A stretch of DNA of 64,000 nucleotides from Benzoatithermus sp963720725 (GTDB taxonomy: Bacteria > Pseudomonadota > Alphaproteobacteria > Geminicoccales > Geminicoccaceae): assembly GCA_963720725.1 (NCBI GenBank), contig CAVRGN010000011.1, positions 248,001 to 312,000 of the forward strand, given 5' to 3'. The position numbers and the translations under genes are program-made. The notes under the pieces were generated by a model. The model was not told the origin of the DNA, did no database searches, and saw only the letters and a program-made list of their open reading frames with translations. The stretch's first letter is position 1; each line of letters begins with the position of its first letter. This document shows, one piece after another, positions 26,292-35,313 of the stretch.

Positions 26292-27848
26292 TCATGCCGC
26301 GGGATCTCCGCTGGCGGGCGGCCGCGGCACGAGGAAGAGGGCTGCCATGCTGGCCAGGAGAATGACCCCGATGCCGAAGAAGCAGTCGGCATAGGCCATG
26401 GTATAGGCTTCGCGCCGTACCAACTCGGCCAGCTGCTTCAGCGCGGCGTCCATGTTGCCCGGCAGCGACAGGCTGCCGTGCAGCACGCGGGTCGCCACCA
26501 GCTGGAGCCATTCCTGGGCGGTCTCGCCGTTCCGGGTCACGCGCTCGGCGATGATCGAAAAGTGATAATGCTCGCGGTGGGTAGCGACGGTCGAGATCAT
26601 CGAAGTGCCGAACGAGCCGCCGAGATTGCGCATCATGTTGAACAGAGCGGAGGCGTTCGCCTGGTCGGCGGCGGCGATCCGCGCGGTGGCGAGCGAGGTG
26701 AGCGGCACGATCATGAAGGGCTGGCCGAAGGCGCGGATGAGCTGAGGCAGCCGCAGCTGCGGACCCGCCGTCAGGTGGCTGAGATAGCCGTTCATCAGAC
26801 AGGAGACGGCAAAGAGGAAGAAGCCGAACCCGACCATGAGGCGCCAGTCGACCACGCGCATGATCATCGGCACGAAGGGGATGATCAGCAGCTGCGGCAG
26901 TCCCGCCCACATGACCACACGGCCGATCTCGAGCGCGCTATAGTCCTGCACCTGAGTGAGATAGAGCGGCATCAGATAGACGGTACCGTACAGGCCGACG
27001 CCCAGGGAAAAGGCGAGCAGCGCGGACGGACCGAGATTGCGGTCGGCGAGCAGCCGCAGGTTGACCAGCGGCCGCTGTGCGGCCAGCTCGCGGCACACGA
27101 ACGCCGGCAGCGCCACCGCCGCAGTCAGCGATGCCCAGCGAATCCAGATCGCGGAGAACCAGTCCCGGCGCTGGCCCTCCTCGAGCACGGCGACCAGGCA
27201 GGCGAGGCCCACGGCCATGGTCACGATGCCGAACCAATCGCCGCGAGCGAACTCGTCGAGATGCATGGGCTCCGGATCGAGGGCATACCAGATGGTCCCG
27301 ATCAGCACCGCACCGGGCACGAGGTTGACGTAGAAGACGTACTGCCAGCCGAAGGTGTCGGTGAGCCAGCCGCCGATGGTCGGGCCGAAGGCGGGACCGA
27401 AGGTGGCGGAGAAGCCGAACAGGGCCAGGCCGATCGAGCGCTGGCCCTTGGGCAGCCGGGTCAGGATGATCGTGAGTGCCACGGGAATGAGCGCACCCCC
27501 GGTGAAGCCCTGTCCCGCCCGGTAGGCAACCAGCTGGTTCAGCGTGCTGGCGGTGCCGCAAAGGACGGAGAAGACGAGGAAGAACAGGCAGGTGGCGAGC
27601 AGGTAGCGTCGGGTCGAGAACACGCGGCACAGCCACCCGGTGAGCGGGATGGCGACGATCTCGGCGGCCAGATAGCCGGTCGAGATCCAGCTCCCCTCGT
27701 CGAGCGAGGCGGCGACCCCGCCCTGGATGTCGCGCAGCGAGGAGTTGGTGATCTGGATGTCGAGCACCGCCATAAAGGCACCGAGCACCGCACCACCGAC
27801 AGCGACCCAGTCGCGGAAGCTCGCGCGCTCCTGCCCGGCCTCGCTCAA
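26292..27848 (-). CDS. DHA2 family multidrug efflux permease (EmrB/QacA type)
   Basis: A 518-residue, fourteen-helix proton-driven exporter in the inner membrane. Motifs: LDIQITNSSLRDIQGG in helix 1, TGWLCRVFSTRRYLL in loop 2-3, and the motif C region TIGGWLTDTFGWQYVFYVNL. It forms a pair with the upstream HlyD-type adaptor, whose stop it overlaps by four bases. Substrates are typically hydrophobic drugs or uncouplers; none can be named here. Confidence 0.92.
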   Translation of the reverse strand: MSEAGQERASFRDWVAVGGAVLGAFMAVLDIQITNSSLRDIQGGVAASLDEGSWISTGYLAAEIVAIPLTGWLCRVFSTRRYLLATCLFFLVFSVLCGTASTLNQLVAYRAGQGFTGGALIPVALTIILTRLPKGQRSIGLALFGFSATFGPAFGPTIGGWLTDTFGWQYVFYVNLVPGAVLIGTIWYALDPEPMHLDEFARGDWFGIVTMAVGLACLVAVLEEGQRRDWFSAIWIRWASLTAAVALPAFVCRELAAQRPLVNLRLLADRNLGPSALLAFSLGVGLYGTVYLMPLYLTQVQDYSALEIGRVVMWAGLPQLLIIPFVPMIMRVVDWRLMVGFGFFLFAVSCLMNGYLSHLTAGPQLRLPQLIRAFGQPFMIVPLTSLATARIAAADQANASALFNMMRNLGGSFGTSMISTVATHREHYHFSIIAERVTRNGETAQEWLQLVATRVLHGSLSLPGNMDAALKQLAELVRREAYTMAYADCFFGIGVILLASMAALFLVPRPPASGDPAA

Positions 27849-29008
27849 CTCGCCGGCTCCGCCAGTGTGCTGACCGGCCCCGACGGCGTCGTGCGCAGGT
27901 CGACCGTCGCTTCGGCGGACAGGCCGGGGCGCAGCCGGCCGAGATTGCCAGCATCGTCCTCGAGCGTGATCTTGACGGGCACCCGCTGCACGATCTTGGT
28001 GAAGTTGCCGGTTGCGTTCTCGGGCGGCAGCAGAGCGAACTGCGACCCGGTGCCAGGCGCCAAGCTGTCCACCTTGCCCCGGAAGATGCTGTCGGGAAAG
28101 GTATCGACCGTCACCTCCACCCGCTGGCCGCGGGCCATGCGGTCGAGCTGGGTCTCCTTGAAATTGGCGATCAGGTAGATCCGACGGCCCATCGGCACGA
28201 TGCTCATCAGCCGGGCACCGGGCTGCACATATTCACCGAGCTCCACCGAGCGGTCGCCGACCGCGCCGTCGATCGGTGCGGTGAGCACGGTGTAGCCAAG
28301 GTTGGACCGGGCCTGGGCCAGCTGGGCCTCGCTGGCCTGAACACCGGCTGCGGCCGCCTGACGCTGCGCCTCCAGGACCTCGAGCTGACGCCTGGCGGCG
28401 GTCACCGCCGCCCGCGCACTGGCAAGCGACGCCTGCCGCTGGGTGAGGTTCGCGCTGGTCTGTTGCGCGCGCTGTACCGTCCCGTTGCCGCTGGCTTCCA
28501 ATTGCTGGTAGCGGCGCTGCTCATCCTGGGCGAAGCCGAGCGCGCCCTCGGCAGCCGTCACCTGGGTCTGCGCCTGATCGATCTTCGCCTGCTGCAGGTC
28601 GATCTGTGCCTCGGCATCGGCGAGTTGCGCCCTCGCCTGGGCGACTGCGGCCTCCCGTTGCGCCACGGCCGTGCGATAGTCGCGGTCATCGATCCGGAGC
28701 AGAACGTCGCCAGCCTCGACCGGCTGGTTGTCGGTGACCGCGAGTTCGGCGACATAGCCGCCCACATGCGGGCCGATGGTGACGACGTCGGCCTGCAGAT
28801 AGGCGTCGTTGGTGCTTTCCAGGTGGCGCAGGACGGCGAACCAATACCAGCCCAGGCCAATGGCACCCGCGAGCAACAGGACCGCCCCGAGCCCGCCGAT
28901 CAACCACCAGCGTCGCCGTTTGCCGGACCGGGACCCGATTGCATCCTTGTCGTCCCTCGCGCCGGATGCGTCAGGCGGCTGACGTCCCGGCGGCTGCTCC
29001 TCGTCCAT
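27845..29008 (-). CDS. HlyD/EmrA family membrane fusion protein
   Basis: A 387-residue periplasmic adaptor anchored by one N-terminal helix (LIGGLGAVLLLAGAIGLGWY). The barrel-sandwich lipoyl halves (STNDAYLQADVVTIGPHVGG and TAPIDGAVGDRSVELGEYV) flank a long coiled coil (about residues 130-240). A beta-barrel domain with GSQFALLPPENATGNFTKIV follows. The ATG at 29008 with GGAGCG upstream is preferred to a start nine codons earlier. It links the DHA2 pump to an outer-membrane channel that is not encoded here. It is divergent from serA. Confidence 0.92.
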   Translation of the reverse strand: MDEEQPPGRQPPDASGARDDKDAIGSRSGKRRRWWLIGGLGAVLLLAGAIGLGWYWFAVLRHLESTNDAYLQADVVTIGPHVGGYVAELAVTDNQPVEAGDVLLRIDDRDYRTAVAQREAAVAQARAQLADAEAQIDLQQAKIDQAQTQVTAAEGALGFAQDEQRRYQQLEASGNGTVQRAQQTSANLTQRQASLASARAAVTAARRQLEVLEAQRQAAAAGVQASEAQLAQARSNLGYTVLTAPIDGAVGDRSVELGEYVQPGARLMSIVPMGRRIYLIANFKETQLDRMARGQRVEVTVDTFPDSIFRGKVDSLAPGTGSQFALLPPENATGNFTKIVQRVPVKITLEDDAGNLGRLRPGLSAEATVDLRTTPSGPVSTLAEPAS

Positions 29009-29144
29009 TGTCGCTCCGCGCGCGCAAGTCCCCACAGAAAACGCGCCAGCGGCTGGCCGCGTTCCCGCCGCGTCACCACGGCTGGTCTGCCGCTACCGGC
29101 GTTCCGTGCTAGGTGGGCGCGCATCGCAGCCAGGGGACCATCAC

Positions 29145-30389
29145 TTGACCAGACTGTCCTTCTCCAAGGAGCGGGTGCGAATCCTGCTGCTCGAAGGCAT
29201 CCACGAGAACGCCGTCACCGACCTCGCCGCGGACGGATTCCTTGACATCGCGACCCGCAGCGGCGCCCTCGACGAGAACGAGCTCGCGGACGCGCTCCGA
29301 GGCGTCCATCTCCTGGGCATCCGCTCGCGGACCAGGGTGACGCCGCGTGTCCTCGACGCCGCCGACAGTCTCCTCGCGGTGGGCTGCTTCTGCATCGGCA
29401 CCGACCAGGTGGCGCTGGAAGAGGCACGGCAGCGGGCCGTACCGGTATTCAACGCTCCCTTCTCCAACACGCGCAGCGTGGCCGAACTCGTGCTCGGTCA
29501 GATCATCATGCTGATGCGCGGGATCTTCCCGAAGTCGGTGGCGGCGCACCGCGGCGAGTGGGTGAAGTCCGCGGCGAACAGCTGGGAGGTACGCGGAAAG
29601 ACCTTGGGCATCGTCGGCTACGGCAACATCGGCGCCCAGCTCAGCGTGATGGCCGAAGCCATGGGCATGCACGTCGTGTTCTTCGATCCCTTGCCCAAAC
29701 TGCCGCTGGGTCGCGCCGAGGCTTGCCCGACGCTTGCAGCGCTTCTCGCCCGCGCCGATCTGGTCTCGCTGCACGTGCCCGACACGAAGGCGACGCGCTG
29801 GATGGTCGGCCCGGCCCAGATCGCCGCCATGCGCCCGGGTTCGTTCGTGATCAACGCCTCGCGCGGCCGGGTGGTCGACGTCGAGGCCCTGGCCGAGGCG
29901 ATCCGCGGCGGGCATCTGCTCGGCGCCGCCGTCGACGTCTTTCCCGACGAGCCGGCGAGCGTCCGCGAGGAGTTCCTCTCGCCGCTGCGCGGCCTGCCCA
30001 ACGTCATCCTGACGCCGCACATCGGCGGGTCGACAGCGGAGGCGCAGGCGCGGATCGGCAACGAGGTGGCCCGCAAGCTCGCCGACTATGCGGACATCGG
30101 CTCGACCTTCGGCGCGGTCAACTTCCCGCAGGTGCAGCTCCCGGCACGTCCGTCCGGCACCCGGTTCATGCACGTCCATCGCAACCTGCCCGGCATGCTG
30201 GTCCACGTCATCGAGGTATTCTCCCGGCGCGGACTGAACATCGCCGCGCAATACCTCCAGACCGAGGGCGAGCTCGGCTATGTCGTGGTCGACATCGACG
30301 GCGGGGCGGAGGAAGCCGGGGAGATCCAGGAGGAGCTGCGGGCCCTGCCCGGCACGATCCGCGCCCGGTTTCTCTACGACCGCCGCTGA
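29145..30389 (+). CDS. serA: D-3-phosphoglycerate dehydrogenase with ACT domain (E. coli type)
   Basis: First enzyme of serine biosynthesis, oxidising 3-phosphoglycerate with NAD. It has 414 residues and aligns end to end with E. coli SerA. Substrate segments include GIRSRTRVT and GCFCIGTDQV, the NAD motif is GIVGYGNIGAQL, and the catalytic His lies in LTPHIGGSTAEAQ. The C-terminal ACT domain (HRNLPGMLVHVIEVFSRRGL) ends with IRARFLYDRR and is expected to bind serine for feedback inhibition. No ATG fits; I use the TTG at 29145 because AGGGGA stands at the right distance and the N-terminus then matches SerA (LSFSKERVRILLLEG). Confidence 0.93.
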   Translation: MTRLSFSKERVRILLLEGIHENAVTDLAADGFLDIATRSGALDENELADALRGVHLLGIRSRTRVTPRVLDAADSLLAVGCFCIGTDQVALEEARQRAVPVFNAPFSNTRSVAELVLGQIIMLMRGIFPKSVAAHRGEWVKSAANSWEVRGKTLGIVGYGNIGAQLSVMAEAMGMHVVFFDPLPKLPLGRAEACPTLAALLARADLVSLHVPDTKATRWMVGPAQIAAMRPGSFVINASRGRVVDVEALAEAIRGGHLLGAAVDVFPDEPASVREEFLSPLRGLPNVILTPHIGGSTAEAQARIGNEVARKLADYADIGSTFGAVNFPQVQLPARPSGTRFMHVHRNLPGMLVHVIEVFSRRGLNIAAQYLQTEGELGYVVVDIDGGAEEAGEIQEELRALPGTIRARFLYDRR

Positions 30390-30416
30390 GCCGAGCCGAT
30401 CGCGCTCCACGAAGCC

Positions 30417-30536
30417 ATGCTGAAGCAGGACCGCCATTGCCACGACCCGAGGTTCACGTGGAACGAGCCGGACCCGCCCCGGTTGTGGCTCGGAACCGCC
30501 TGCGCCAAGGCGGCTGAAGGCCGTCGGACATCATGA
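30417..30536 (+). CDS. Possible 39-residue small ORF coupled to the permease gene
   Basis: An ATG at 30417 opens a short frame whose TGA overlaps the permease ATG (ATGA), a common coupling arrangement. The peptide begins MLKQDRHCHDPRFTWNEPDP and is rich in charged and aromatic residues. No family is recognised and no clear Shine-Dalgarno precedes it, so it may equally be the tail of a lost gene or chance. Confidence 0.25.
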   Translation: MLKQDRHCHDPRFTWNEPDPPRLWLGTACAKAAEGRRTS

Positions 30537-32311
30537 CGCTGCCGCAGTTCCTATCCTTCACCATCGTCGCCGCGATGATGGCCCTCTTCGTCTGGGGACG
30601 GCTACGCTACGATTTGGTGGCGATGCTCGCGCTGCTGAGCGCCGTCGCGGCCGGGATCGTTCCACCGGAGCAGGCGTTCCACGGCTTCGGCGACGACATC
30701 GTCATCATCGTCGCCACCGCATTGCTGGTCAGCGCCGCGGTGGCGCGCTCCGGCATCACCGAGCGGCTGATGGCGCCCGTGGCGCCGCATCTGACGACGG
30801 TGCGGCGGCAGGTGATCGTCCTGGTCGGCGTGGTCACGTTGCTCTCGGGCTTCGTCAAGAATGTCGGGGCCCTGGCGATCTTGATGCCGATCGTGTTTCA
30901 GCAGGCCCGCCGCGCCGGCACGCCGGCCTCGGCCGTACTGATGCCGTTGGCCTTCGGCTCCCTGCTCGGCGGGCTGACGACGCTCATCGGCACCTCCCCC
31001 AACGTGATCGTTTCCAGGATGCGCGCCGAGCTCTTGGGCGAGCCGTTCCGAATGTTCGACTTCATGCCGGTCGGCGCCGGCATAGCGCTCGCGGGCGTCA
31101 CCTTCCTCGCCTTCGGCTACCGCCTGCTGCCTGCCGACCGCAAGGGCAGCGACACCGGCGAGGCCAGTTTCAGCATCGAGGACTATTCGACCGAGGCGAC
31201 CCTGCCGGGAGCGAGCCCGCTGGCCGGCAAGACGGTGGCGGATCTCGAGGCCCTGGCCGACAACGAGATCACCGTCACCACGATCATCCGCGAACAGTTC
31301 CGTCGCTACGCGCCGTCTCCGCACTGGGTGCTCTATCCCGAGGACGTGCTGATCCTGCAGGGTGAGCAGGCAGCACTGGAGAGGGTGGTCGGCCGCGCCC
31401 GGCTGAAGCTGGCGACCGAGGAGGTGGCGGCGCAGGCCGAGGGTGCCGAGATCGGCGCGATCGAGGCCGTGGTCGGCGCGGAATCGCCGCTGGTCGGCCG
31501 GACCTCGGCGCAACTGTCACTGCGGGCGCGGTACCAGGTCAATGTGCTGGCGATCAGCCGGGCGGGCGCGCGCATGACCCAGCGGCTGCGCGCCACCCGT
31601 CTTCGAGCCGGCGACGTGATCGTGTTGCAGGGCGATCTGGCGGCCCTGCCCGAGACGCTGGCGCAGCTCGGCTGCCTGCCCTTGGCCTCGCGCGGGGTTT
31701 CGCTCGGGACCGGCCGCAACATGTGGCTGCCGGCCGCCGTCCTCGGCGTGGCGATGGTGATGGTGTCGCTGCAGCTGGTCCCGGTCGCGGTCGGCTTCTT
31801 CGGCGCGGCCGTGACGCTGCTGCTGTTTCGCGTGATGACGCTGCGCGAGGCGTACACGGTGATCGAATGGCCGCTGCTGATCCTCCTGGGGGCGCTGATC
31901 CCGGTGAGCGAAGCGCTGCACACCACGGGCGGTACCGACCTGATCGCAGGCTGGCTGGGCAAGGTGGCCGGACTGGTGCCGCCGATGGGAGCGCTCGCGC
32001 TCATCATGGTGGTCGCCATGGGGGTCACCCCGTTTCTCAACAACGCCGCCACGGTGCTGATGATGGCGCCGATCGCGGCCGGGCTGGCCGCGAACCTCAA
32101 GCTCAACCCAGATCCGTTCCTGATGGCGGTGGCCGTCGGCGCCGCCTGCGACTTTCTCACGCCCATCGGGCATCAGTGCAACACGCTGGTCATGGGCCCC
32201 GGCGGCTACCGTTTCGGCGACTATTGGAAGCTCGGGCTGCCTCTGTCGTGTATCGTCGTCATTGTCGGTGTGCCGCTGATAGCGCTGGTGTGGCCCCTGG
32301 TCCCAGGCTAG
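30533..32311 (+). CDS. SLC13/ArsB-NhaD family permease with two TrkA-C domains
   Basis: A 592-residue inner-membrane anion/sodium symporter-like protein. The N-terminal transport half has RYDLVAMLALLSAVAAGIV, VKNVGALAILMPIV and the GTSPNVIVSR segment. The cytoplasmic middle (about residues 215-385) contains two TrkA-C/RCK-C regulatory domains (PLAGKTVADLEAL ... LYPEDVLILQG and PLVGRTSAQLSL ... RAGDVIVLQG). The C-terminal half repeats the transport fold (FLNNAATVLMMAPIAAGLA and PIGHQCNTLVMGPGGYRFGDY). Sulfate, dicarboxylate or similar anions are possible substrates. It follows serA but after 143 bases, so linkage is uncertain. Confidence 0.9.
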   Translation: MTLPQFLSFTIVAAMMALFVWGRLRYDLVAMLALLSAVAAGIVPPEQAFHGFGDDIVIIVATALLVSAAVARSGITERLMAPVAPHLTTVRRQVIVLVGVVTLLSGFVKNVGALAILMPIVFQQARRAGTPASAVLMPLAFGSLLGGLTTLIGTSPNVIVSRMRAELLGEPFRMFDFMPVGAGIALAGVTFLAFGYRLLPADRKGSDTGEASFSIEDYSTEATLPGASPLAGKTVADLEALADNEITVTTIIREQFRRYAPSPHWVLYPEDVLILQGEQAALERVVGRARLKLATEEVAAQAEGAEIGAIEAVVGAESPLVGRTSAQLSLRARYQVNVLAISRAGARMTQRLRATRLRAGDVIVLQGDLAALPETLAQLGCLPLASRGVSLGTGRNMWLPAAVLGVAMVMVSLQLVPVAVGFFGAAVTLLLFRVMTLREAYTVIEWPLLILLGALIPVSEALHTTGGTDLIAGWLGKVAGLVPPMGALALIMVVAMGVTPFLNNAATVLMMAPIAAGLAANLKLNPDPFLMAVAVGAACDFLTPIGHQCNTLVMGPGGYRFGDYWKLGLPLSCIVVIVGVPLIALVWPLVPG

Positions 32312-32378
32312 GGGCCGCGGCGGGTCAATTCCGAACGGAGCGGCAAACGGAGGGGACAATCCGATTGCGGGGTGGCAA

Positions 32379-34322
32379 ATGACGTCCAATGCAACCGTGA
32401 CTGGCCGCAGCATCGGATCATGGCGTGCGATCCTGTTGGCCCTCGTCATGCTACTTGGCTCGGCCATGGTCGGGGCCGCCGACGAAACCGAACCCAATCC
32501 CCTGGAGCCGGTCGATACATCCAGCCCGCGTGCGACGTTCCTCGCGTTCAACCAATATGCCGAGAAAGCCTACCGGGCCTGGCGCTTGCGCGAGGGCCTC
32601 ACCGCTACGGAGACACTGATCAACAGGGCCCTGCGCACGCTGGACCTGGCTCATGTCGGGGATGCGTTGCTGCAGGAGGTCGGGATAGCCGACGCACTCT
32701 ATCTCTACGAGACGCTGAACCGCATCAACGTGCCGCCATTCGAGGCGATACCCGATGCTGCCATGGTCGAGGCGAACCACCTGACACGGTGGACCGTTCC
32801 CGGAACGGAGATCACGATCGCAAAGGTCAGCGACGGTGATCGGGCCGGTGAATTCCTGTTCTCCGCCGATAGCGTGGCGCGCGCACCCCAGTTCTACAAC
32901 CTGGTCAAGGACCGGCCGGTGCTGCACGGCCCGGAAACAGTGGTCGAGACCTGGCGGGCGGCACCGGGACTTGCCATGCCCAACGACATCGCAGCTTGGA
33001 TCTGGCGGCTGCCACGCTGGGCATTCACGCCAATCGCCGCACAGCCCTTGTGGAAGTGGGTCGCCGTTGCCCTTGGCATGCTCACCGCCGTGGCCTTGGC
33101 GTGGGCAGGCTGGAAACTCGGCCGAAAGCTCGACAAGCGCTGTCGAAGGTCGGGCGTCGAGTGGCGGATTGGCCAGCCCCTGGCCGCGCTGATTGCGTTC
33201 CTGGCCACTGTCGGCCTGGAGGCGCTGTTGCAATATGTGGTCATGTTTCGCGAACGGCCCGGAATTGCGGTGGCCGTGGCGCTCACTGCGCTCCGCTATG
33301 CTCTGCTGGCGTGGCTGGTCGCTGCCGTGATCGGCGGCATCGGCAGCACCGTCGTGCGTGGCTTCGCGTCAGGCAAAAGCAGCCTCGACGCGGCGCTGAT
33401 CCGGCTTTGCTTCCGGATTCTCAGCATCATCGGCGCCCTGCTGGTGATCTTGAACGCCGCGAGCGAACTCGGGTTGAGCGTGACGCCGATCATCGCCGGC
33501 CTGGGCGTCGGCGGCCTCGCCGTGGCGCTCGCGATCCGGCCCACTCTCGAGAACATCGTCGGCGGCTTCGTCCTGTTCGCCGACAAGCCGGTGCGGGTCG
33601 GCGAGTTCTGCGCCTTCGGCGACAAGTTGGGAACGGTCGAGGAGATCGGTCTGCGTTCGACTCGGATCCGCGGTCTGGACCGAACGGTGATCACGGTACC
33701 CAACGCCGATTTCGCCCAGATGCAGATCGTCAACTTCACCCGCCGCGACATGAATCTGTTCCAGTGCAAGATCGGGCTGCGCTACGAAACCACCCCGGAT
33801 CAATTGCGCTATGTCGCGGCCAAGATCAGGAAGCTCCTGATCCAGCACAGCAAGGTCCTGCCCGACCCTGCGCGCGTACGTCTGAGCGAATTCGGCGATT
33901 CGGCCTATGTGCTGGACGTTTTCGCGTTCATCGAGTCCGCTGACTGGAACGAGTTCCTGGCGGTCAAGGAAGACCTCAACTTCAAGATCGCCGAGATCGT
34001 CCGCGAATCGGGAACCGGCTTCGCGTTCCCCTCGCGGACGGTCTACTTTACCCGCGACGGCGGCATCGATACCGCGCGCGGGGCGGCGACCGAGGCGGAG
34101 GTGCAGCAGTGGCGCGACGAGAAGCGGCTGCCGTTTCCGGAGTACGATTTCGCCGAAAGGGCCGAGATGTCCGGCACGATGCCCTTCCCGTCCGAGGGCT
34201 CACCCGACTATCGCCCGGCGCCTCCGGCAAGCCAAGTTCCGCCACGGGCGACCGTCGACCACCAAAGGCGCAGCTGGTCCAATCTGTTCAGCCGCCGCAA
34301 GGAAACGGCTCCGACGGCGTGA
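32379..34322 (+). CDS. MscS family mechanosensitive ion channel with long periplasmic N-terminus
   Basis: A 647-residue inner-membrane protein. A signal peptide (ending near MVGAADETEP) precedes a periplasmic region of about 190 residues. Several helices then lead to the MscS core: the pore helix GLSVTPIIAGLGVGGLAVAL is followed by RPTLENIVGGFVLFADKPVRVGEF (written here as two parts: RPTLENIVGGF and VLFADKPVRVGEF) and the cytoplasmic beta domain VPNADFAQMQIVNFTRRD. The C-terminal tail is proline and charge rich. Such channels release solutes on hypo-osmotic shock. GGAGGGG lies upstream of the ATG, though at a long distance. Confidence 0.92.
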   Translation: MTSNATVTGRSIGSWRAILLALVMLLGSAMVGAADETEPNPLEPVDTSSPRATFLAFNQYAEKAYRAWRLREGLTATETLINRALRTLDLAHVGDALLQEVGIADALYLYETLNRINVPPFEAIPDAAMVEANHLTRWTVPGTEITIAKVSDGDRAGEFLFSADSVARAPQFYNLVKDRPVLHGPETVVETWRAAPGLAMPNDIAAWIWRLPRWAFTPIAAQPLWKWVAVALGMLTAVALAWAGWKLGRKLDKRCRRSGVEWRIGQPLAALIAFLATVGLEALLQYVVMFRERPGIAVAVALTALRYALLAWLVAAVIGGIGSTVVRGFASGKSSLDAALIRLCFRILSIIGALLVILNAASELGLSVTPIIAGLGVGGLAVALAIRPTLENIVGGFVLFADKPVRVGEFCAFGDKLGTVEEIGLRSTRIRGLDRTVITVPNADFAQMQIVNFTRRDMNLFQCKIGLRYETTPDQLRYVAAKIRKLLIQHSKVLPDPARVRLSEFGDSAYVLDVFAFIESADWNEFLAVKEDLNFKIAEIVRESGTGFAFPSRTVYFTRDGGIDTARGAATEAEVQQWRDEKRLPFPEYDFAERAEMSGTMPFPSEGSPDYRPAPPASQVPPRATVDHQRRSWSNLFSRRKETAPTA

Positions 34323-34356
34323 CGCCCATGCCGTCGCGGCAACGACCCGCCGCGCC

Positions 34357-34476
34357 GGCCGGTTCGGCAGTCTCCGTGAAATCGAGGGTGCTGCCGTCTT
34401 CCACTGCTCGGACGCGTCGCGCTATATCAGCGGCCAGATCATCTGCGTCGACGGCGGCTGCCTCGCCTCGATCTGA
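34357..34476 (+). pseudogene. C-terminal remnant of a short-chain dehydrogenase/reductase
   Basis: About 39 codons that read GRFGSLREIEGAAVFHCSD and then ASRYISGQIICVDGGCLAS before a TGA. This is the canonical last segment of SDR oxidoreductases (GR...EE.A.A..F..SD.A.YI.GQ...VDGG). The NAD-binding domain and the Ser-Tyr-Lys site are missing, and the upstream sequence belongs to the MscS gene in another frame. It therefore marks an old deletion or rearrangement between the channel gene and the stress-protein gene. Confidence 0.75.
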
Positions 34477-34497
34477 ACCGGACGGAGTCCCGACCGC

Positions 34498-35313
34498 ATG
34501 GCATTGGCCGCCGAGACCACCGAGTTCAGCTACATCGTCCACCCCACCGACTTTTCCGAGGCGAGCGCTCCGGCCTTCCACCACGCGCTGCGCCTCGCGG
34601 TCGCGGCACGTGCCCACTTCTACCTGGTCCATGTCGCCCCGGCGAACGCGGACGAGATCGGCGATTGGTCGGCCTTCCCCGGCGTGCGCAGCACGCTCGG
34701 CCGCTGGGGCCTCCTGGCAAGGGACGCCAGCCCGGCCGCCGTGTACCAGCAGCTCGGCGTACGCGTGACCAAGGCCGAGCTGCAGCACCGCGAGCCGGTG
34801 GACGGCGTGCTCCATTTCCTGAACGAGAATCCTTGCGATTTCCTGGTGCTGGCACCCGACCTCAGCGGTCGGCACAAGCATTCGGTGAGCATCCCGCTGG
34901 CGCGGCGCGCGAAGCTGCCCTGCCTGTTCCTGCCGGTGGGCGTCCGCGGCTTCGTCGACGGCGCCAGCGGTGCGGCGGCGCTGCGCAACATCCTTCTGGC
35001 AGCCGAACCCGGGGTCGCGCACGCACGGGCCGTCGGCACCGCCCGGAGGATTGCCGAGGGCCTCGGTTGCGCGGCGGCGATGCTGCACGTGCTGCAACCG
35101 GCCGGCTCGACGGACGCCGTTACCACCGGTGGCTGGCCCGAGGCGCAGACCGTCGGGGTACATGCGGCCGGTAGCACGAGCCATGCGGTCGGTGCCCTGG
35201 GCGCGGAGGTCGACGCCGATCTGGTAGTGCTCGCCTCCCGCGACCACCGCGATGATTTCGAACAGGTACTGCAGGCGGCCCAGCGGCCTTTGTTGCTGGT
35301 GCCCTCGAGCTAG
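34498..35313 (+). CDS. Universal stress protein with two tandem UspA domains
   Basis: A 271-residue cytoplasmic protein. The first UspA domain starts YIVHPTDFSEASAPAFHHAL and ends near KLPCLFLPVG; the second covers about residues 155-271, starting LRNILLAAEPG and ending QRPLLLVPSS. The ATP-loop Gly pattern (G-x2-G-x9-G-S/T) is weak, so nucleotide binding is uncertain. UspA proteins accumulate under stress and starvation. Its stop codon overlaps the stop of the convergent hydrolase-OsmC gene. Confidence 0.85.
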   Translation: MALAAETTEFSYIVHPTDFSEASAPAFHHALRLAVAARAHFYLVHVAPANADEIGDWSAFPGVRSTLGRWGLLARDASPAAVYQQLGVRVTKAELQHREPVDGVLHFLNENPCDFLVLAPDLSGRHKHSVSIPLARRAKLPCLFLPVGVRGFVDGASGAAALRNILLAAEPGVAHARAVGTARRIAEGLGCAAAMLHVLQPAGSTDAVTTGGWPEAQTVGVHAAGSTSHAVGALGAEVDADLVVLASRDHRDDFEQVLQAAQRPLLLVPSS

